This document shows positions 34,992-43,468 of a stretch of 64,000 nucleotides of DNA, in pieces. Source of the stretch: G963422565 sp963422565. GTDB taxonomy: Bacteria > Pseudomonadota > Alphaproteobacteria > MPNO01. How positions within the stretch are numbered: the stretch's first letter is position 1; every line of letters begins with the position of its first letter. The translations under genes were made by a program, and so were the position numbers. The stretch is taken from the NCBI GenBank assembly GCA_963422565.1, contig OY730228.1, positions 682,001 through 746,000 of the forward strand, written 5' to 3'. The notes under the pieces were generated by a model. That model was given only the letters and a program-made list of their open reading frames with translations. It searched no databases and was not told where the DNA came from.

Positions 34992-35948
34992 CTACATCAG
35001 GCCGGCTTCCTTGAAGAACTTCTTGGCGCCGTCATGATAGGGCAAGCCCAGATCGCGGTTGATCTTCGCCGGGTCGAAGCCGCCGAACGCCTTGTGCGAG
35101 GCGACCAGCTTCCGCTTGTTCGCGTGCAGCGCCTTCACCACATTATAGACGAGCTCGTCGGGCGTGCTGGTGCTCGCGTTGACGATGAACGGCGCGACGA
35201 GGGTGTTGGTGGGGCCCTCCACGCCCGGATATCCCGGCCCCGGCATGACGGTTCCGATCACCGCGCCCGGTGCGACGGCCTGGAGTATCTTCTGGGTCTC
35301 CGCGTTCTTCTCCGCGGACAGCACCCGAATGCCCCCGACGGCCGCATGCGCCTGGCGGGTCTTGCCCGAAGACATCGAGAAATTCGCCGCGTCGACCTTG
35401 CCCTCCATGAACACTTCGACCCCGCGTACCCCGTTGGGAACCGGGAAGTCCTTGACGTCCCTCGGGGTTACGCCGGCGGTCGCCATCAAGGCACGGGCGA
35501 ACAGCCCGGCGATCTTTTGCTTGGTGTATTTGGACGGCAGCCGCTTGCCCTTCAGATCCGCGAGCGTCCTGATCTCGGAGTCCTTGCGGACGAACCAGCC
35601 GACGACGAGCGGAAACAGCGACGCCGCAATGCGGACGTTTTCCTGCTTCTTGCCCTTGAACATCTCCCCGCCCCGGAGCGCGAAGGCAGTGACGACGCTG
35701 ACGGATATGGTGAAGTCGAGGCGTCCCTTGTGGAGCAGCGGTAGCGTCACCACCGGGCCGCCCTGGGGAACGACCCGCATCTTCACGCCCGCCTCCTCGA
35801 TCGCCACGCGGGCGACCCCGGCCCCGGTGGCGTAGGCCAGCGAGCCCTGCGGGTTGGTGCCGATGCTCACGGTCTGCGCCCCGGCGGCGGTTGCCGCCAG
35901 GCCGCCTGCGAGCACCGCACAGACGATCGGTCTCGGGTTCATCGCCAA
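34992..35948 (-). CDS. TAXI family TRAP transporter solute-binding protein
   Basis: A 318-residue secreted receptor. The signal peptide (MAMNPRPIVCAVLAGGLAATAAGA) precedes VSIGTNPQGSLAYATGAGVAR, the TAXI-type binding start. The family binds organic acids and delivers them to fused TRAP permeases. The permease gene starts 12 nt downstream; an alpha/beta hydrolase gene ends 52 nt upstream on the same strand. No ligand can be assigned from sequence. Confidence 0.9.
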   Translation of the reverse strand: MAMNPRPIVCAVLAGGLAATAAGAQTVSIGTNPQGSLAYATGAGVARVAIEEAGVKMRVVPQGGPVVTLPLLHKGRLDFTISVSVVTAFALRGGEMFKGKKQENVRIAASLFPLVVGWFVRKDSEIRTLADLKGKRLPSKYTKQKIAGLFARALMATAGVTPRDVKDFPVPNGVRGVEVFMEGKVDAANFSMSSGKTRQAHAAVGGIRVLSAEKNAETQKILQAVAPGAVIGTVMPGPGYPGVEGPTNTLVAPFIVNASTSTPDELVYNVVKALHANKRKLVASHKAFGGFDPAKINRDLGLPYHDGAKKFFKEAGLM

Positions 35949-36000
35949 CCCCTTTCCTCGTTCCGGTTTTCTCGAGCGATCGTGTCGATGCCGCGCGGAA

Positions 36001-36894
36001 TCACTCCGCCGCGACGGCAGCCTCCGACCCCGCCCTGTGGTGAATGAATGCGGCGATCCTGTCGATCACCCGCCTCGCGTCCTCGGACGAGGGATTGGAA
36101 CGGACCTCGTCGTGAGCCTCCCCGCCAAAGAACTCGAGTTCGACGGCGCCTCCCAGCCTGCGATAGCCGGCGACGAAGCTCTCGAGATTGGCGCGCGGAT
36201 GCGCCTGATCGTCGGGATGCTGGAGATACAGAATATCCGGTCTGCGGACCGGCTCGCCGCGCCCGACGATGAAGTTGGCGCTGCCCTCGTCCATCGCTTC
36301 CTCGGTCAGCCAATACTCCATCTGATCGGCAAGCAGCCCGGACCAGCGCGCGTTGACGATTCCGCCGTCGAGCCGCGCCTTGAGCGTGCGATAGCGGGAC
36401 AGCGGGCAGATGACCGGCCACATCGTCACGACATAGGGCACCGCGGCATCGACCGACGAGGCTCCCGGGAGGGGAACTGCCGCATAGCGCGCATCCTCCG
36501 GCTTCAAGGCGGCAAGCACCACGAGGTGGCCGCCGCTGGAAGTGCCCATGCTGCCGACCATCCCGGCCCGGCTTCCGAACCGCTCGGCGGCGGATTTCAG
36601 CCAGCGAACGCCGTAATTCACGTCGGCTACCGAGCCCGGATAGGTCGCCTGGGGCGGGTTCCGAAAATCGAGCGCGGCGACGACGATGCCGCGGCCTGCG
36701 ACCGCCTCGTTGATCGTATCGTTGTTGGTCCGATCGCCGCGCCGCCAGGCGCCGCCATGGATGTCGATCACCGCGGGAAACGGGCCCTCGCCACGCGGTC
36801 TGAACACGCGCGCGAAGAAGGGCGTATCGCCGTGCCTCAGATATTCGATCTCCTCGACATCGACGCCGTAGACCCGTCGCTGCGAGACCGCCAT
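36001..36894 (-). CDS. Alpha/beta hydrolase (esterase/lipase, HSL-like)
   Basis: A 297-residue cytoplasmic hydrolase. DIHGGAW at 44-50 is the oxyanion-hole HGG motif, GTSSGG (117-122) contains the nucleophile S119 within GxSxG, and a late aspartate (HPDDQAHP) and histidine (GGEAHDEV) complete a likely triad. Its place at the head of the TRAP-TAXI unit (52 nt gap) suggests it hydrolyses an ester that enters through the transporter, with the MBL protein acting on a related compound. Confidence 0.85.
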   Translation of the reverse strand: MAVSQRRVYGVDVEEIEYLRHGDTPFFARVFRPRGEGPFPAVIDIHGGAWRRGDRTNNDTINEAVAGRGIVVAALDFRNPPQATYPGSVADVNYGVRWLKSAAERFGSRAGMVGSMGTSSGGHLVVLAALKPEDARYAAVPLPGASSVDAAVPYVVTMWPVICPLSRYRTLKARLDGGIVNARWSGLLADQMEYWLTEEAMDEGSANFIVGRGEPVRRPDILYLQHPDDQAHPRANLESFVAGYRRLGGAVELEFFGGEAHDEVRSNPSSEDARRVIDRIAAFIHHRAGSEAAVAAE

Positions 36895-37346
36895 ACGCTT
36901 CGCCTTTCGAAACAGGGGGAACGACCACCACCGGGAACGCAGCGCGACCGCAGCGGGTGTCAGTCCGCGCGCAGGAGTCTATCGAGCACGCGCTCGGCTG
37001 TCCATCGCCCGCTCCATCGGCGTCGACCTGCTTTCGGGTTCCGAATGTCATGTCCGGGTCGTCCGATGGCGGATTCAGGTCGGGGCGTTCGACGAGACGA
37101 CGGCGAAGGAGCCGAACTCCAGGTTCATGCGCGACCGGGTCGCCTGTGCCGTCGAACCCCGTCTCCCCCCGCCAAGGCGGTCGACGACTCGCGCGATTCG
37201 CCCGGACGTCTCGAAGACCTCGAAAGCAAGTCGGCTATGCCGCTCTGGGCGCGGGCGGAGCGGGAACCCTGTTGAACCGGGCGGGCCGGTCGACCATCCT
37301 GCGGCCGCGCCCGGTTCCGGCATATCGCACGCGGAGACCGATAGAC
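36895..37346. other. 452-bp divergent intergenic region containing one copy of a dispersed repeat
   Basis: It lies between the leftward alpha/beta hydrolase and the rightward IspZ gene. Apart from the repeat at 37025-37114 there is no recognisable coding sequence, although open frames run through both strands. Confidence 0.5.
37025..37114 (+). repeat. Dispersed imperfect repeat, copy A
   Basis: About 90 bp related to copy B at 50696-50805. The first 34 bases (GACCTGcTTTCGGGTTCCG and following) differ at only about 5 positions, and the ends both read ACGACGGyGAArGAGCCG. Copy A is about 20 bases shorter in the middle. Both copies are in gaps, in the same orientation, and neither encodes a family-like protein. 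Possibly a REP-like or mini-element residue. Confidence 0.55.
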
Positions 37347-37922
37347 ATGTCCACACACTCTTCGGGGTCGATAAAGGCGATCACCGAGTACGGCCCGCTT
37401 CTGGTCTTCTTCGCCGCCTATGTGGTCGGCGACCTCTTCGCTGCCACGGCCGCGCTCATGATCGCGACGGCGGCCGCGCTCGCGCTCTCCTACGGGGTCG
37501 AACGGCGGGTTCCGATGATGCCCGTCGTCACCGCCGGAATCGTCGCGCTGTTCGGCGGGCTGACCTTGTGGCTCAACGACGAAACCTTCATCAAGCTAAA
37601 GCCGACGATCGTGCAGAGTCTGATCTCGGCGGTGCTGCTGGCAGGCCTTGCGTTTGACAAGCCGTTCCTGCGGCCGCTGATGGGGGCGGCCTTTTCGATG
37701 ACCGCGGAAGGCTGGCGCCGTCTGACCCTTCGATTCGGCCTGTTCTTCGCCGCCATGGCGGCCCTCAATGAGCTGGTCTGGCGCACGCAGCCTACCGATG
37801 TCTGGGTGACCTTCAAGGTATTTGGCCTCATCGGCCTCACTTTCGCCTTCGGCCTCGCCCAGCTTCCATTGCTGAACCGCTATCGCCCCCCCTCCGGCGC
37901 GCCGGAACATGGCGAGGGTTGA
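37347..37922 (+). CDS. yciB: Inner-membrane septation protein A (IspZ/YciB)
   Basis: A 191-residue membrane protein from ATG 37347; the longer frame upstream is non-family. About five hydrophobic segments: GPLLVFFAAYVVGDLFAATA, ALMIATAAALALSY, VVTAGIVALFGGLTLWL, LRFGLFFAAMAALNELVW and FKVFGLIGLTFAFGLAQ. The WLNDETFIKLKPTIVQ loop is a YciB signature. It affects cell division and envelope synthesis in E. coli and Shigella. The gene sits 69 nt upstream of a NifU gene with the same orientation. Confidence 0.9.
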   Translation: MSTHSSGSIKAITEYGPLLVFFAAYVVGDLFAATAALMIATAAALALSYGVERRVPMMPVVTAGIVALFGGLTLWLNDETFIKLKPTIVQSLISAVLLAGLAFDKPFLRPLMGAAFSMTAEGWRRLTLRFGLFFAAMAALNELVWRTQPTDVWVTFKVFGLIGLTFAFGLAQLPLLNRYRPPSGAPEHGEG

Positions 37923-37991
37923 CGGGCGGCTTTGACCGGCGGCGTTTCGGCCCTATGTTCCTTGCAGAGATCGAGGTGAGGCGAGGACGCC

Positions 37992-38546
37992 ATGTTCATC
38001 CAGACGGAGCCTACCCCCAACCCGGCGACTCTGAAATTCATCCCCGGCCGGACGATCATGACGACCGGAACTGCGCATTTCACGTCCGCCGACCAAGCGG
38101 CCGCGCGGTCGCCCCTGGCCGAGCGCCTGTTCGCGGTGGACGGCGTCCACGGGGTCTTCCTGGGCGCGGATTTCGTCAGCGTCACCAAGGACGACGGGCT
38201 GGAATGGCATGTCCTCAAGCCGCCGATCCTGGGCGCGCTGATGGAGCATCTGACCGCCGGCCTGCCGATCCTCGACCTGGCCGACGGCGACGACGGGGCG
38301 GACGCGCCGCCTGACAGCGAGGCCGTCGCCCAGATAAAGGAGCTGCTCGACACGAGGGTGCGGCCGGCCGTGGCGATGGACGGCGGCGACATCGTATTCC
38401 ACGGCTTCGAGGACGGCGTGGTCTATCTCCACATGCAGGGCGCCTGCGCCGGATGCCCGAGCTCGACCGCGACGCTCAAGATGGGCGTCGAAAACCTGCT
38501 CAAGCACTACGTTCCAGAGGTCGCCCGAGTCGAGCCCGTCCTGTAG
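37992..38546 (+). CDS. NifU family Fe-S cluster scaffold protein (NfuA-like)
   Basis: A 184-residue iron-sulfur carrier. The N-terminal domain starts MFIQTEPTPNPATLKFIPGR, typical of mitochondrial/alphaproteobacterial Nfu1-like proteins; the C-terminal NifU domain has C152-A-G-C155 in GACAGCPSSTATLK, which binds an inter-subunit [4Fe-4S] cluster. It delivers clusters to apoproteins such as aconitase or lipoyl synthase. A purine-rich stretch GAGGCGAGG precedes the start. It converges with a rhodanese gene, 7 nt apart. Confidence 0.92.
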   Translation: MFIQTEPTPNPATLKFIPGRTIMTTGTAHFTSADQAAARSPLAERLFAVDGVHGVFLGADFVSVTKDDGLEWHVLKPPILGALMEHLTAGLPILDLADGDDGADAPPDSEAVAQIKELLDTRVRPAVAMDGGDIVFHGFEDGVVYLHMQGACAGCPSSTATLKMGVENLLKHYVPEVARVEPVL

Positions 38547-38553
38547 CGGGCTC

Positions 38554-38883
38554 TCAATAGACCGGGAGCCGGGTATCGATCCGCTCGGCCCAGGCGTTGA
38601 TGCCGCCGGCGACATTGACGGCGTTCTCATAGCCGTTCTCGCGCAGCCAGAGGGTGACCTTGAGGCTGCGGTTGCCGGTCCGACAGAGCACGGCGATCGG
38701 GCGGTCCCGCGGCAGCGCATCGAGACGCGACGGCACTTCGCCCATCGGAATGTCGAGGCTGTCCGAGAGCGCGCTGACCGCGAGCTCGCCGGGCTCCCGG
38801 ATATCGAGCAGCAGATGGGGATCACCCCGGCTTCTCATGCGCTCGAGATCCGCGACATCGATTTCGAGCGGCGTCTCGTTCAT
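38554..38883 (-). CDS. Rhodanese-like domain protein
   Basis: A 109-residue single-domain rhodanese. LLLDIREPGELA, a DIPMGEVPSRLDAL helix and the active-site loop C67-RTGNRS are canonical; the C-terminal NVAGGINAW matches GlpE-like proteins. It can transfer sulfane sulfur to a thiol acceptor, possibly for nearby NifU-type cluster or thiol chemistry, though it lies on the other strand. The next leftward gene upstream is a dihydroxyphthalate-decarboxylase-like protein 13 nt away, so it may end that operon. Confidence 0.88.
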   Translation of the reverse strand: MNETPLEIDVADLERMRSRGDPHLLLDIREPGELAVSALSDSLDIPMGEVPSRLDALPRDRPIAVLCRTGNRSLKVTLWLRENGYENAVNVAGGINAWAERIDTRLPVY

Positions 38884-38896
38884 GGAATCGGCCCCT

Positions 38897-39892
38897 TCAG
38901 ATTTTCGAGATCTCGAAGGTCGACGGCGCGAACAGATCCTCGGCCGTCAACTTCCGCTCCGACAGGCCCTGATCGAAGGAATAGCGCGCCAGCGCCGCGA
39001 TCTCGTGGGCGCATTCGTTCACGCCGTACCGCCAGTAATCGGCGCCCATCAGCGCCCGCGTCTCAAGCGCCTCCGCCTCGACCCAGGGCAGGGTGACGTT
39101 GAGCGCCGCGATCTCGCGGACCCGTTCGAGCGCGATGTCCTTGGCCTTCAGAAGAGCCTTGTAAAGGCTGCCCGGCAGCCAGGGATGGCGAGCGGCCAAC
39201 TCCTTGCGGACGCCCATGAGATGCATGATCGGAAACATGCGGGTCTTCTCGTAATAGGCGCGCTCGACCCTGCGGTAGTCGGGGAACAGCCGGGCGATGC
39301 CGGGCCGCCCGCGAATGAAGCTCGACGGCGCGCGGGCGGTCATCAGCGCGTCGAGCTCTCCGGCCTCGAACATCTCCACCAGCGTCCGATCCTCGGGAAT
39401 CGGCTGCAGGTCGACGCCGTTGGTCAGGACCAGCGGCGTCCGCTCGTCCCGCCCGGCCTCCTCCTGCCCCCCCGACCGCCAATGGATGTCGATCGGTTTC
39501 ACCCCATATTCGTCCTCGAGCATCCCGCGCATCCAGACCGGCGCCGTCATCTGATATTCGGGGACGCCGACCGTCTTGCCGCGCAAATCTTCCGGCTTCT
39601 CGATGCCGCGGTCGGTCCGGATGTAGATGCCGGAATGGCGGAAGACGCGGCTAACGAAGGCGGGAATCCCGACGAACGGGCTGGCATCCCTCGAGGTGAC
39701 GATCATGAAGCTGGAGAAGGAGAGCTCGCAGGCGTCGAACTCCTGATAGCGGAAGGCCCGAAAGAACACTTCCTCAGGCTCCATGGGGAGGAAGGTGACC
39801 TCGCAACCCTCGACCTCGACCCGGCCCTCCTTGATCGCGGCCACCCTGTCGTAATCGCCGCACGCGATCACGAGCGGTATCCTGCTGCTCAT
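38897..39892 (-). CDS. 4,5-dihydroxyphthalate decarboxylase-like / PBP2-fold protein, copy 1
   Basis: A 331-residue protein from ATG 39892 with GGGAGG upstream. It has no signal peptide and shows the periplasmic-binding-protein-like fold of the Pht5 family: LVIACGDYDR start, CELSFSSFMIV, a PAFVSRVFRHSGIYIR segment and GKTVGVPEYQMTAPVW. Some members decarboxylate 4,5-dihydroxyphthalate, others act as binding proteins. It is clearly paralogous to the gene at 40440-41441. The cytoplasmic nature and the neighbouring diiron-type oxidase favour an enzyme role, which is inferred. Confidence 0.75.
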   Translation of the reverse strand: MSSRIPLVIACGDYDRVAAIKEGRVEVEGCEVTFLPMEPEEVFFRAFRYQEFDACELSFSSFMIVTSRDASPFVGIPAFVSRVFRHSGIYIRTDRGIEKPEDLRGKTVGVPEYQMTAPVWMRGMLEDEYGVKPIDIHWRSGGQEEAGRDERTPLVLTNGVDLQPIPEDRTLVEMFEAGELDALMTARAPSSFIRGRPGIARLFPDYRRVERAYYEKTRMFPIMHLMGVRKELAARHPWLPGSLYKALLKAKDIALERVREIAALNVTLPWVEAEALETRALMGADYWRYGVNECAHEIAALARYSFDQGLSERKLTAEDLFAPSTFEISKI

Positions 39893-39988
39893 CCCGACCT
39901 CCCTGCTCCGGCAGGCAAAGTTAGCGCCTCTCCAGGCCTGCGGCAAACCGTGCCCCTCATCGGGTCGCCCCGCGCCGGCGATACCACG

Positions 39989-40384
39989 TCAAGGGAGCAC
40001 GGCGATCGCGCCGATCTCGATCAGATAGTCCGGCGAGATCATCTTCGCGACCTCGACCAGCGTCGAGGCGGGCGGCGGTTCCCCGAAATATTCGCGGCGA
40101 ACCTTATGGATCTGCTCGAAATGCTCGACGTTCCGCACGAAGACATCGACCCGGCAGATATCGTCGAGGGTCCCGCCCGCCGCCTCGACGGCGGCCTTGA
40201 GGTTCTCGCAGACCTGCCGGGTCTGCGCCTCGACGTCGCCGATCCCCGCGATCGAGCCGTCGGCCCGACGCGCGGTCATTCCGGATATGAACAGCAGACG
40301 GCCGCGCGCCTCGACCGCGATCGCCTGAGAGAAATGGCCGGCGGGGGCCGCGACGGCGCTCGTCTCGATCCGTTCCCTGGGCAT
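39989..40384 (-). CDS. RidA family protein
   Basis: A 131-residue RidA-type protein from ATG 40384, with GGAGG immediately ahead; the open frame upstream is not family-like. The motif RLLFISGMTARRADGSI, a CRVDVFVRN strand and the ending YLIEIGAIAVLP match the family. The usual arginine near the carboxylate-binding site is not at the canonical position, so it may be one of the non-RidA subgroups. It lies between the two dihydroxyphthalate-decarboxylase-like genes on the same strand, implying a reactive intermediate (enamine, imine or enol) in their pathway. Confidence 0.82.
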   Translation of the reverse strand: MPRERIETSAVAAPAGHFSQAIAVEARGRLLFISGMTARRADGSIAGIGDVEAQTRQVCENLKAAVEAAGGTLDDICRVDVFVRNVEHFEQIHKVRREYFGEPPPASTLVEVAKMISPDYLIEIGAIAVLP

Positions 40385-40439
40385 GGTCCTCCATCCTCCG
40401 GTCGATGGGACGACGCGCCGCCCGCGCCGCCCGGCGGGT

Positions 40440-41441
40440 TCAGACCCGGAAGCTGCTCTGCACTTCCGGCGGGAACAGCTCGTCCACATTCAGAAGCCGG
40501 TGGCACACGCCCTGTTCGAAACCGTATTGCAGGAACGCCTCGAGCGTCGTCCGGTTGGCCTCGATCCCGTAAGGAAAGAAGTCATCCCCGAACAGATCCC
40601 GGGAACGACCGGCGGCGTCGTAGCACCAAGCGAACGGGTAGCGGGTCGCCGTCACTTCCAGGGCGCGGGCGACCGAGTTGTTCTTGGCCTCCTCGAAGGC
40701 GCGGAGCAGGTTCATCGCGATCCAGCGATTGGCCTCGAAGATGTCGGCGCGGAGCGCGATGACATGCATGATCGGGAAGATCCCGGTCTCCCGGTAATAG
40801 GCCTCCTCGACCCGCCGGAAGTCCGGGTAGAGCCGGACGATCTGCCCGCTACCCGCTTCGAACGGGGCGGGCGGATGGGCCGACATGACGGCATCGATTT
40901 CGCCGTTCAGCAGCATTGCCGTCAGGCTGCGCGTAGGGGCGCTGCGGTAGCGCACGCCTTCGGGCAGCTTGAGAGAGACCTTCTCGATCCGCCCCGGCTC
41001 GTTGACGCCGGCCTGAACCCAGTCGATCTCCCGCAGCGGCACCCCGATCTGGTGAACCAACCAGCCGCGGGTGTAGACCGCCGCAGTCTGCGCCCATTCG
41101 GGGATACCCACCGTCTTGCCGGCGAGCGCGGCGGCGTCGGCGATCGGGCTTCCGGCACGGACGAACAGCGAGGACTGGCGGAACACCCGCGACGGAAAGA
41201 CCGGGATCGCCGTGAGGGATCGATCGTCCTGGGACTTGAGCGAGACATATTTCCCCATCGACATCTCCGAGACGTCCCATTCCCGGAACTTCGTGAACCG
41301 GTAGAAGATCTCCTCGATCGAAAGGCGAAGGGGCTTGAGCGTGACGCCCTCGACGACGACGCGCCCGCTGACCAGATCCTGGAAATGGTCGTAGGGGCTG
41401 GCCGCGAACGTTAGCGTCAACCCGGTTGCCGGGCCGGTCAT
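40440..41441 (-). CDS. 4,5-dihydroxyphthalate decarboxylase-like / PBP2-fold protein, copy 2
   Basis: A 333-residue paralogue of the protein at 38897-39892. LTFAASPYDHFQDLVSGRV, DVSEMSMGKYVSL, VFPSRVFRQSSLFVRA and GKTVGIPEWAQTAAVY align along the length. It has no signal peptide. Its ATG overlaps the TGA of the diiron-type oxidase gene (ATGA at 41438-41441), so the two are coupled. Either decarboxylation or substrate recognition is possible. Confidence 0.77.
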   Translation of the reverse strand: MTGPATGLTLTFAASPYDHFQDLVSGRVVVEGVTLKPLRLSIEEIFYRFTKFREWDVSEMSMGKYVSLKSQDDRSLTAIPVFPSRVFRQSSLFVRAGSPIADAAALAGKTVGIPEWAQTAAVYTRGWLVHQIGVPLREIDWVQAGVNEPGRIEKVSLKLPEGVRYRSAPTRSLTAMLLNGEIDAVMSAHPPAPFEAGSGQIVRLYPDFRRVEEAYYRETGIFPIMHVIALRADIFEANRWIAMNLLRAFEEAKNNSVARALEVTATRYPFAWCYDAAGRSRDLFGDDFFPYGIEANRTTLEAFLQYGFEQGVCHRLLNVDELFPPEVQSSFRV

Positions 41442-42160
41442 CGGGCGGCCAGAGAGTCGCCGGCATCGCAAATGCCGTTCCAGTAATTCTCCCAGACCAG
41501 GAGATTGACCCGGCAGGCCTCGACCACGGCGTCCTCCATGCCGAGCTTCTCGGCATAGTTGGCGACCGCATTCCAGCCTATGTCCGAATGCTCCACATCG
41601 GCCTCGCTGTGCATCTTGAAGAAGTGAAGCTGCGCGTCGGTCAGGCCGAACGCCTCGCGCCAGCGGCGGCGCTCGACGCCGAGCCAGCCGATCTCGCGCA
41701 ACTCGCCGCTGCCATATCCGGGAAGGGCAGAGCGCTCGGCGCAGGTGTTGGCGATCAGCCCTTCCAGCCAGTGGCGGTTGCTCATCAACGCCTCCCAGGC
41801 GAGCCAGGACAGTCGGGTACTGGGGAGCAGCGGCGCCGCCCGGATCTCGGCGCGATCCATGCCGAGGTCGACGCCGAGATCTTCGACGATCTCCCAATGG
41901 GGCTTGCCGCCACCATATTCGTGATCGGCGATGATCTCCTGGCTACATGCGTGGATGATATCGAGTTTCACGTCCCATTCCGGGCAGTTGGTCGCGACTC
42001 GAAGCTTGAGGACCGAGTTTCGGTGACGGGTGTTCTGGCGGTGCTGCAGGACGAACATCCTGGCCCGGCCGATATTGGTATCCTCGTTATACATCCGGCA
42101 CCGCTTGGCGAAGTCGTCCACGACCTCGTCGAGCCTCGCGATCACATCCGATGAACTCAT
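41438..42160 (-). CDS. Heme-oxygenase-like diiron oxidase (HDO) / iron-containing redox enzyme, PqqC/TenA-related
   Basis: A 240-residue all-helical protein. Candidate metal ligands follow the HDO pattern: E75 and H80 in SQEIIADHEYGGGKPH, E81 and H88, then H184, D188 and H191 in KMHSEADVEHSD. Such enzymes (UndA, SznF, BesC, CADD) activate oxygen with two irons to oxidise or cleave C-C or C-N bonds. The gene is flanked by 4-nt overlaps on both sides, with the LysR regulator ahead and a dihydroxyphthalate-decarboxylase-like gene behind. The specific reaction is unknown; metal binding needs structural proof. Confidence 0.72.
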   Translation of the reverse strand: MSSSDVIARLDEVVDDFAKRCRMYNEDTNIGRARMFVLQHRQNTRHRNSVLKLRVATNCPEWDVKLDIIHACSQEIIADHEYGGGKPHWEIVEDLGVDLGMDRAEIRAAPLLPSTRLSWLAWEALMSNRHWLEGLIANTCAERSALPGYGSGELREIGWLGVERRRWREAFGLTDAQLHFFKMHSEADVEHSDIGWNAVANYAEKLGMEDAVVEACRVNLLVWENYWNGICDAGDSLAAR

Positions 42161-43113
42161 GGGGCCTTCGTCTCCTCTGTCTGTCGTGCCGCAGGGGACC
42201 GCCAGAATCCGCCTCCGATACCGATCCGCTCCTCGGCGGCGCGGCGGATGATCCCGTAGACGGCCTGGGCGGCGTTCGACCGCGCGCCGCGCGGAACGTT
42301 GGCGATGTGGAGCGTGCGCGAGATGCGGGGCCGGTCGATGCGGGCGGCGCGCAACCGGCCGGCGCGCACCAGATCCTGGACGGCGCCGAACGGCAGGACC
42401 GTCGCCCCGAGCCCTGCCTGAACGAGCTCGCGAGCGGTGGCGACGGAGTCCACCTCGTGGGATATCTCGAGCGGGACCCCGTGCGCTGCCGCCACCTGCT
42501 CGACCAGCATCCGCGTTCCGTGCGGCCTGCTCGGCAGAATCAGGGGACTGTCATGCAGCCGACCGAACGAGACCCGCTCGGTCTCGGCCGTCTCCGTCCC
42601 CGCCCCGACCACGAGGAAGAGGTCTTCGACCAACAGCGGCCGGGTCTCGATACCCTTCACGGCGTGCGGGTTGTAGGTGAAGCCCAGGTCGATTCGCCCG
42701 TCGTCGAGCCAACCCATCACGGCCTCGCTGAGCCCTTCGACTAGGGTGAGCGAGATTCCCGGATACAGGCGGGCGCACTCGGTGACGATCCGCGTCGCCA
42801 GAAGCGCGCTCACCGTCGGCGTAATGCCGAGCGCGAGCGCGCCGCGCGGCGGCCCCGAAAGGTCGATCACCTCCTGGCGCGCGGTCTCGACCCGACGCAG
42901 GATCGCGTGGGCGTGCTTGAGGAGGACATGGCCGGCCTCGGTCGGCTCGATGCCGCGCGAGTGCCGGATCAGCAGCGAGACGCCCAGCTCTTCCTCCAAC
43001 TTCCTGACCTGAAACCCGAGCGCCGGCTGCGCCACGTGAACCCGCTCCGCCGCCTTGGTAAAGCTCTTCGCTTCGACGACCTCGGCGAAATAGCGAAGCT
43101 GCCGCACATCCAT
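42157..43113 (-). CDS. LysR family transcriptional regulator
   Basis: A 318-residue LysR-type regulator from ATG 43113. The winged helix-turn-helix is in residues 1-60 (MDVRQLRYFAEVVEAKSF, then AERVHVAQPALGFQVRKLEEELG). The effector domain starts near 90 (GALALGITPTVSALLA). LysR genes normally diverge from their targets; here it is the first gene in a leftward run, overlapping the diiron-type oxidase start by 4 nt. It probably responds to an aromatic or acidic inducer. The divergent gap 43114-43261 is the likely operator region. Confidence 0.9.
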   Translation of the reverse strand: MDVRQLRYFAEVVEAKSFTKAAERVHVAQPALGFQVRKLEEELGVSLLIRHSRGIEPTEAGHVLLKHAHAILRRVETARQEVIDLSGPPRGALALGITPTVSALLATRIVTECARLYPGISLTLVEGLSEAVMGWLDDGRIDLGFTYNPHAVKGIETRPLLVEDLFLVVGAGTETAETERVSFGRLHDSPLILPSRPHGTRMLVEQVAAAHGVPLEISHEVDSVATARELVQAGLGATVLPFGAVQDLVRAGRLRAARIDRPRISRTLHIANVPRGARSNAAQAVYGIIRRAAEERIGIGGGFWRSPAARQTEETKAP

Positions 43114-43261
43114 CCGCGCGCCCTCCTGCCATCCGGCCACGCAGCATACACCGCGGCGGCGGTGCAGCCGGGCGGGCGACGGTCTCGGCGCGGCGTCCTA
43201 TACTGCGCCGGCCGATCCGGGCCGCCCGGCGGCGGGACGACCAGCGGGGACATGGCGGCCA

Positions 43262-43450
43262 ATGATCTATATCGCTACCGGTCTCGCCTTCGGCCTCGCC
43301 TGGGCAGCGATTCAATTCCTGCGCGGCGATGTCGCGGATCCATCGGCGGCCGTGGTGGCGGTGCTCGCCTGCGCCGGGTTCGGCGCCCTGCTGTGGGGCC
43401 TGCGCACGCTGGTCCTGCGCCTGGTCGGGCGCCTGCGCGCGAGCCGATAG
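43262..43450 (+). CDS. Small two-helix membrane protein, function unknown
   Basis: A 62-residue frame with two hydrophobic segments (residues about 2-19 and 30-53) and a basic C-terminus (LRLVGRLRASR), as expected of a small inner-membrane protein. The ATG follows an upstream ATG out of frame and no strong ribosome site is present. It is flanked by a divergent LysR gene and a convergent ilvD gene. I do not recognise a family. A TATACT box at 43193-43198 might serve as a -10 element. Confidence 0.5.
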   Translation: MIYIATGLAFGLAWAAIQFLRGDVADPSAAVVAVLACAGFGALLWGLRTLVLRLVGRLRASR

Positions 43451-43468
43451 GCCGACCGCCGCATCGCG

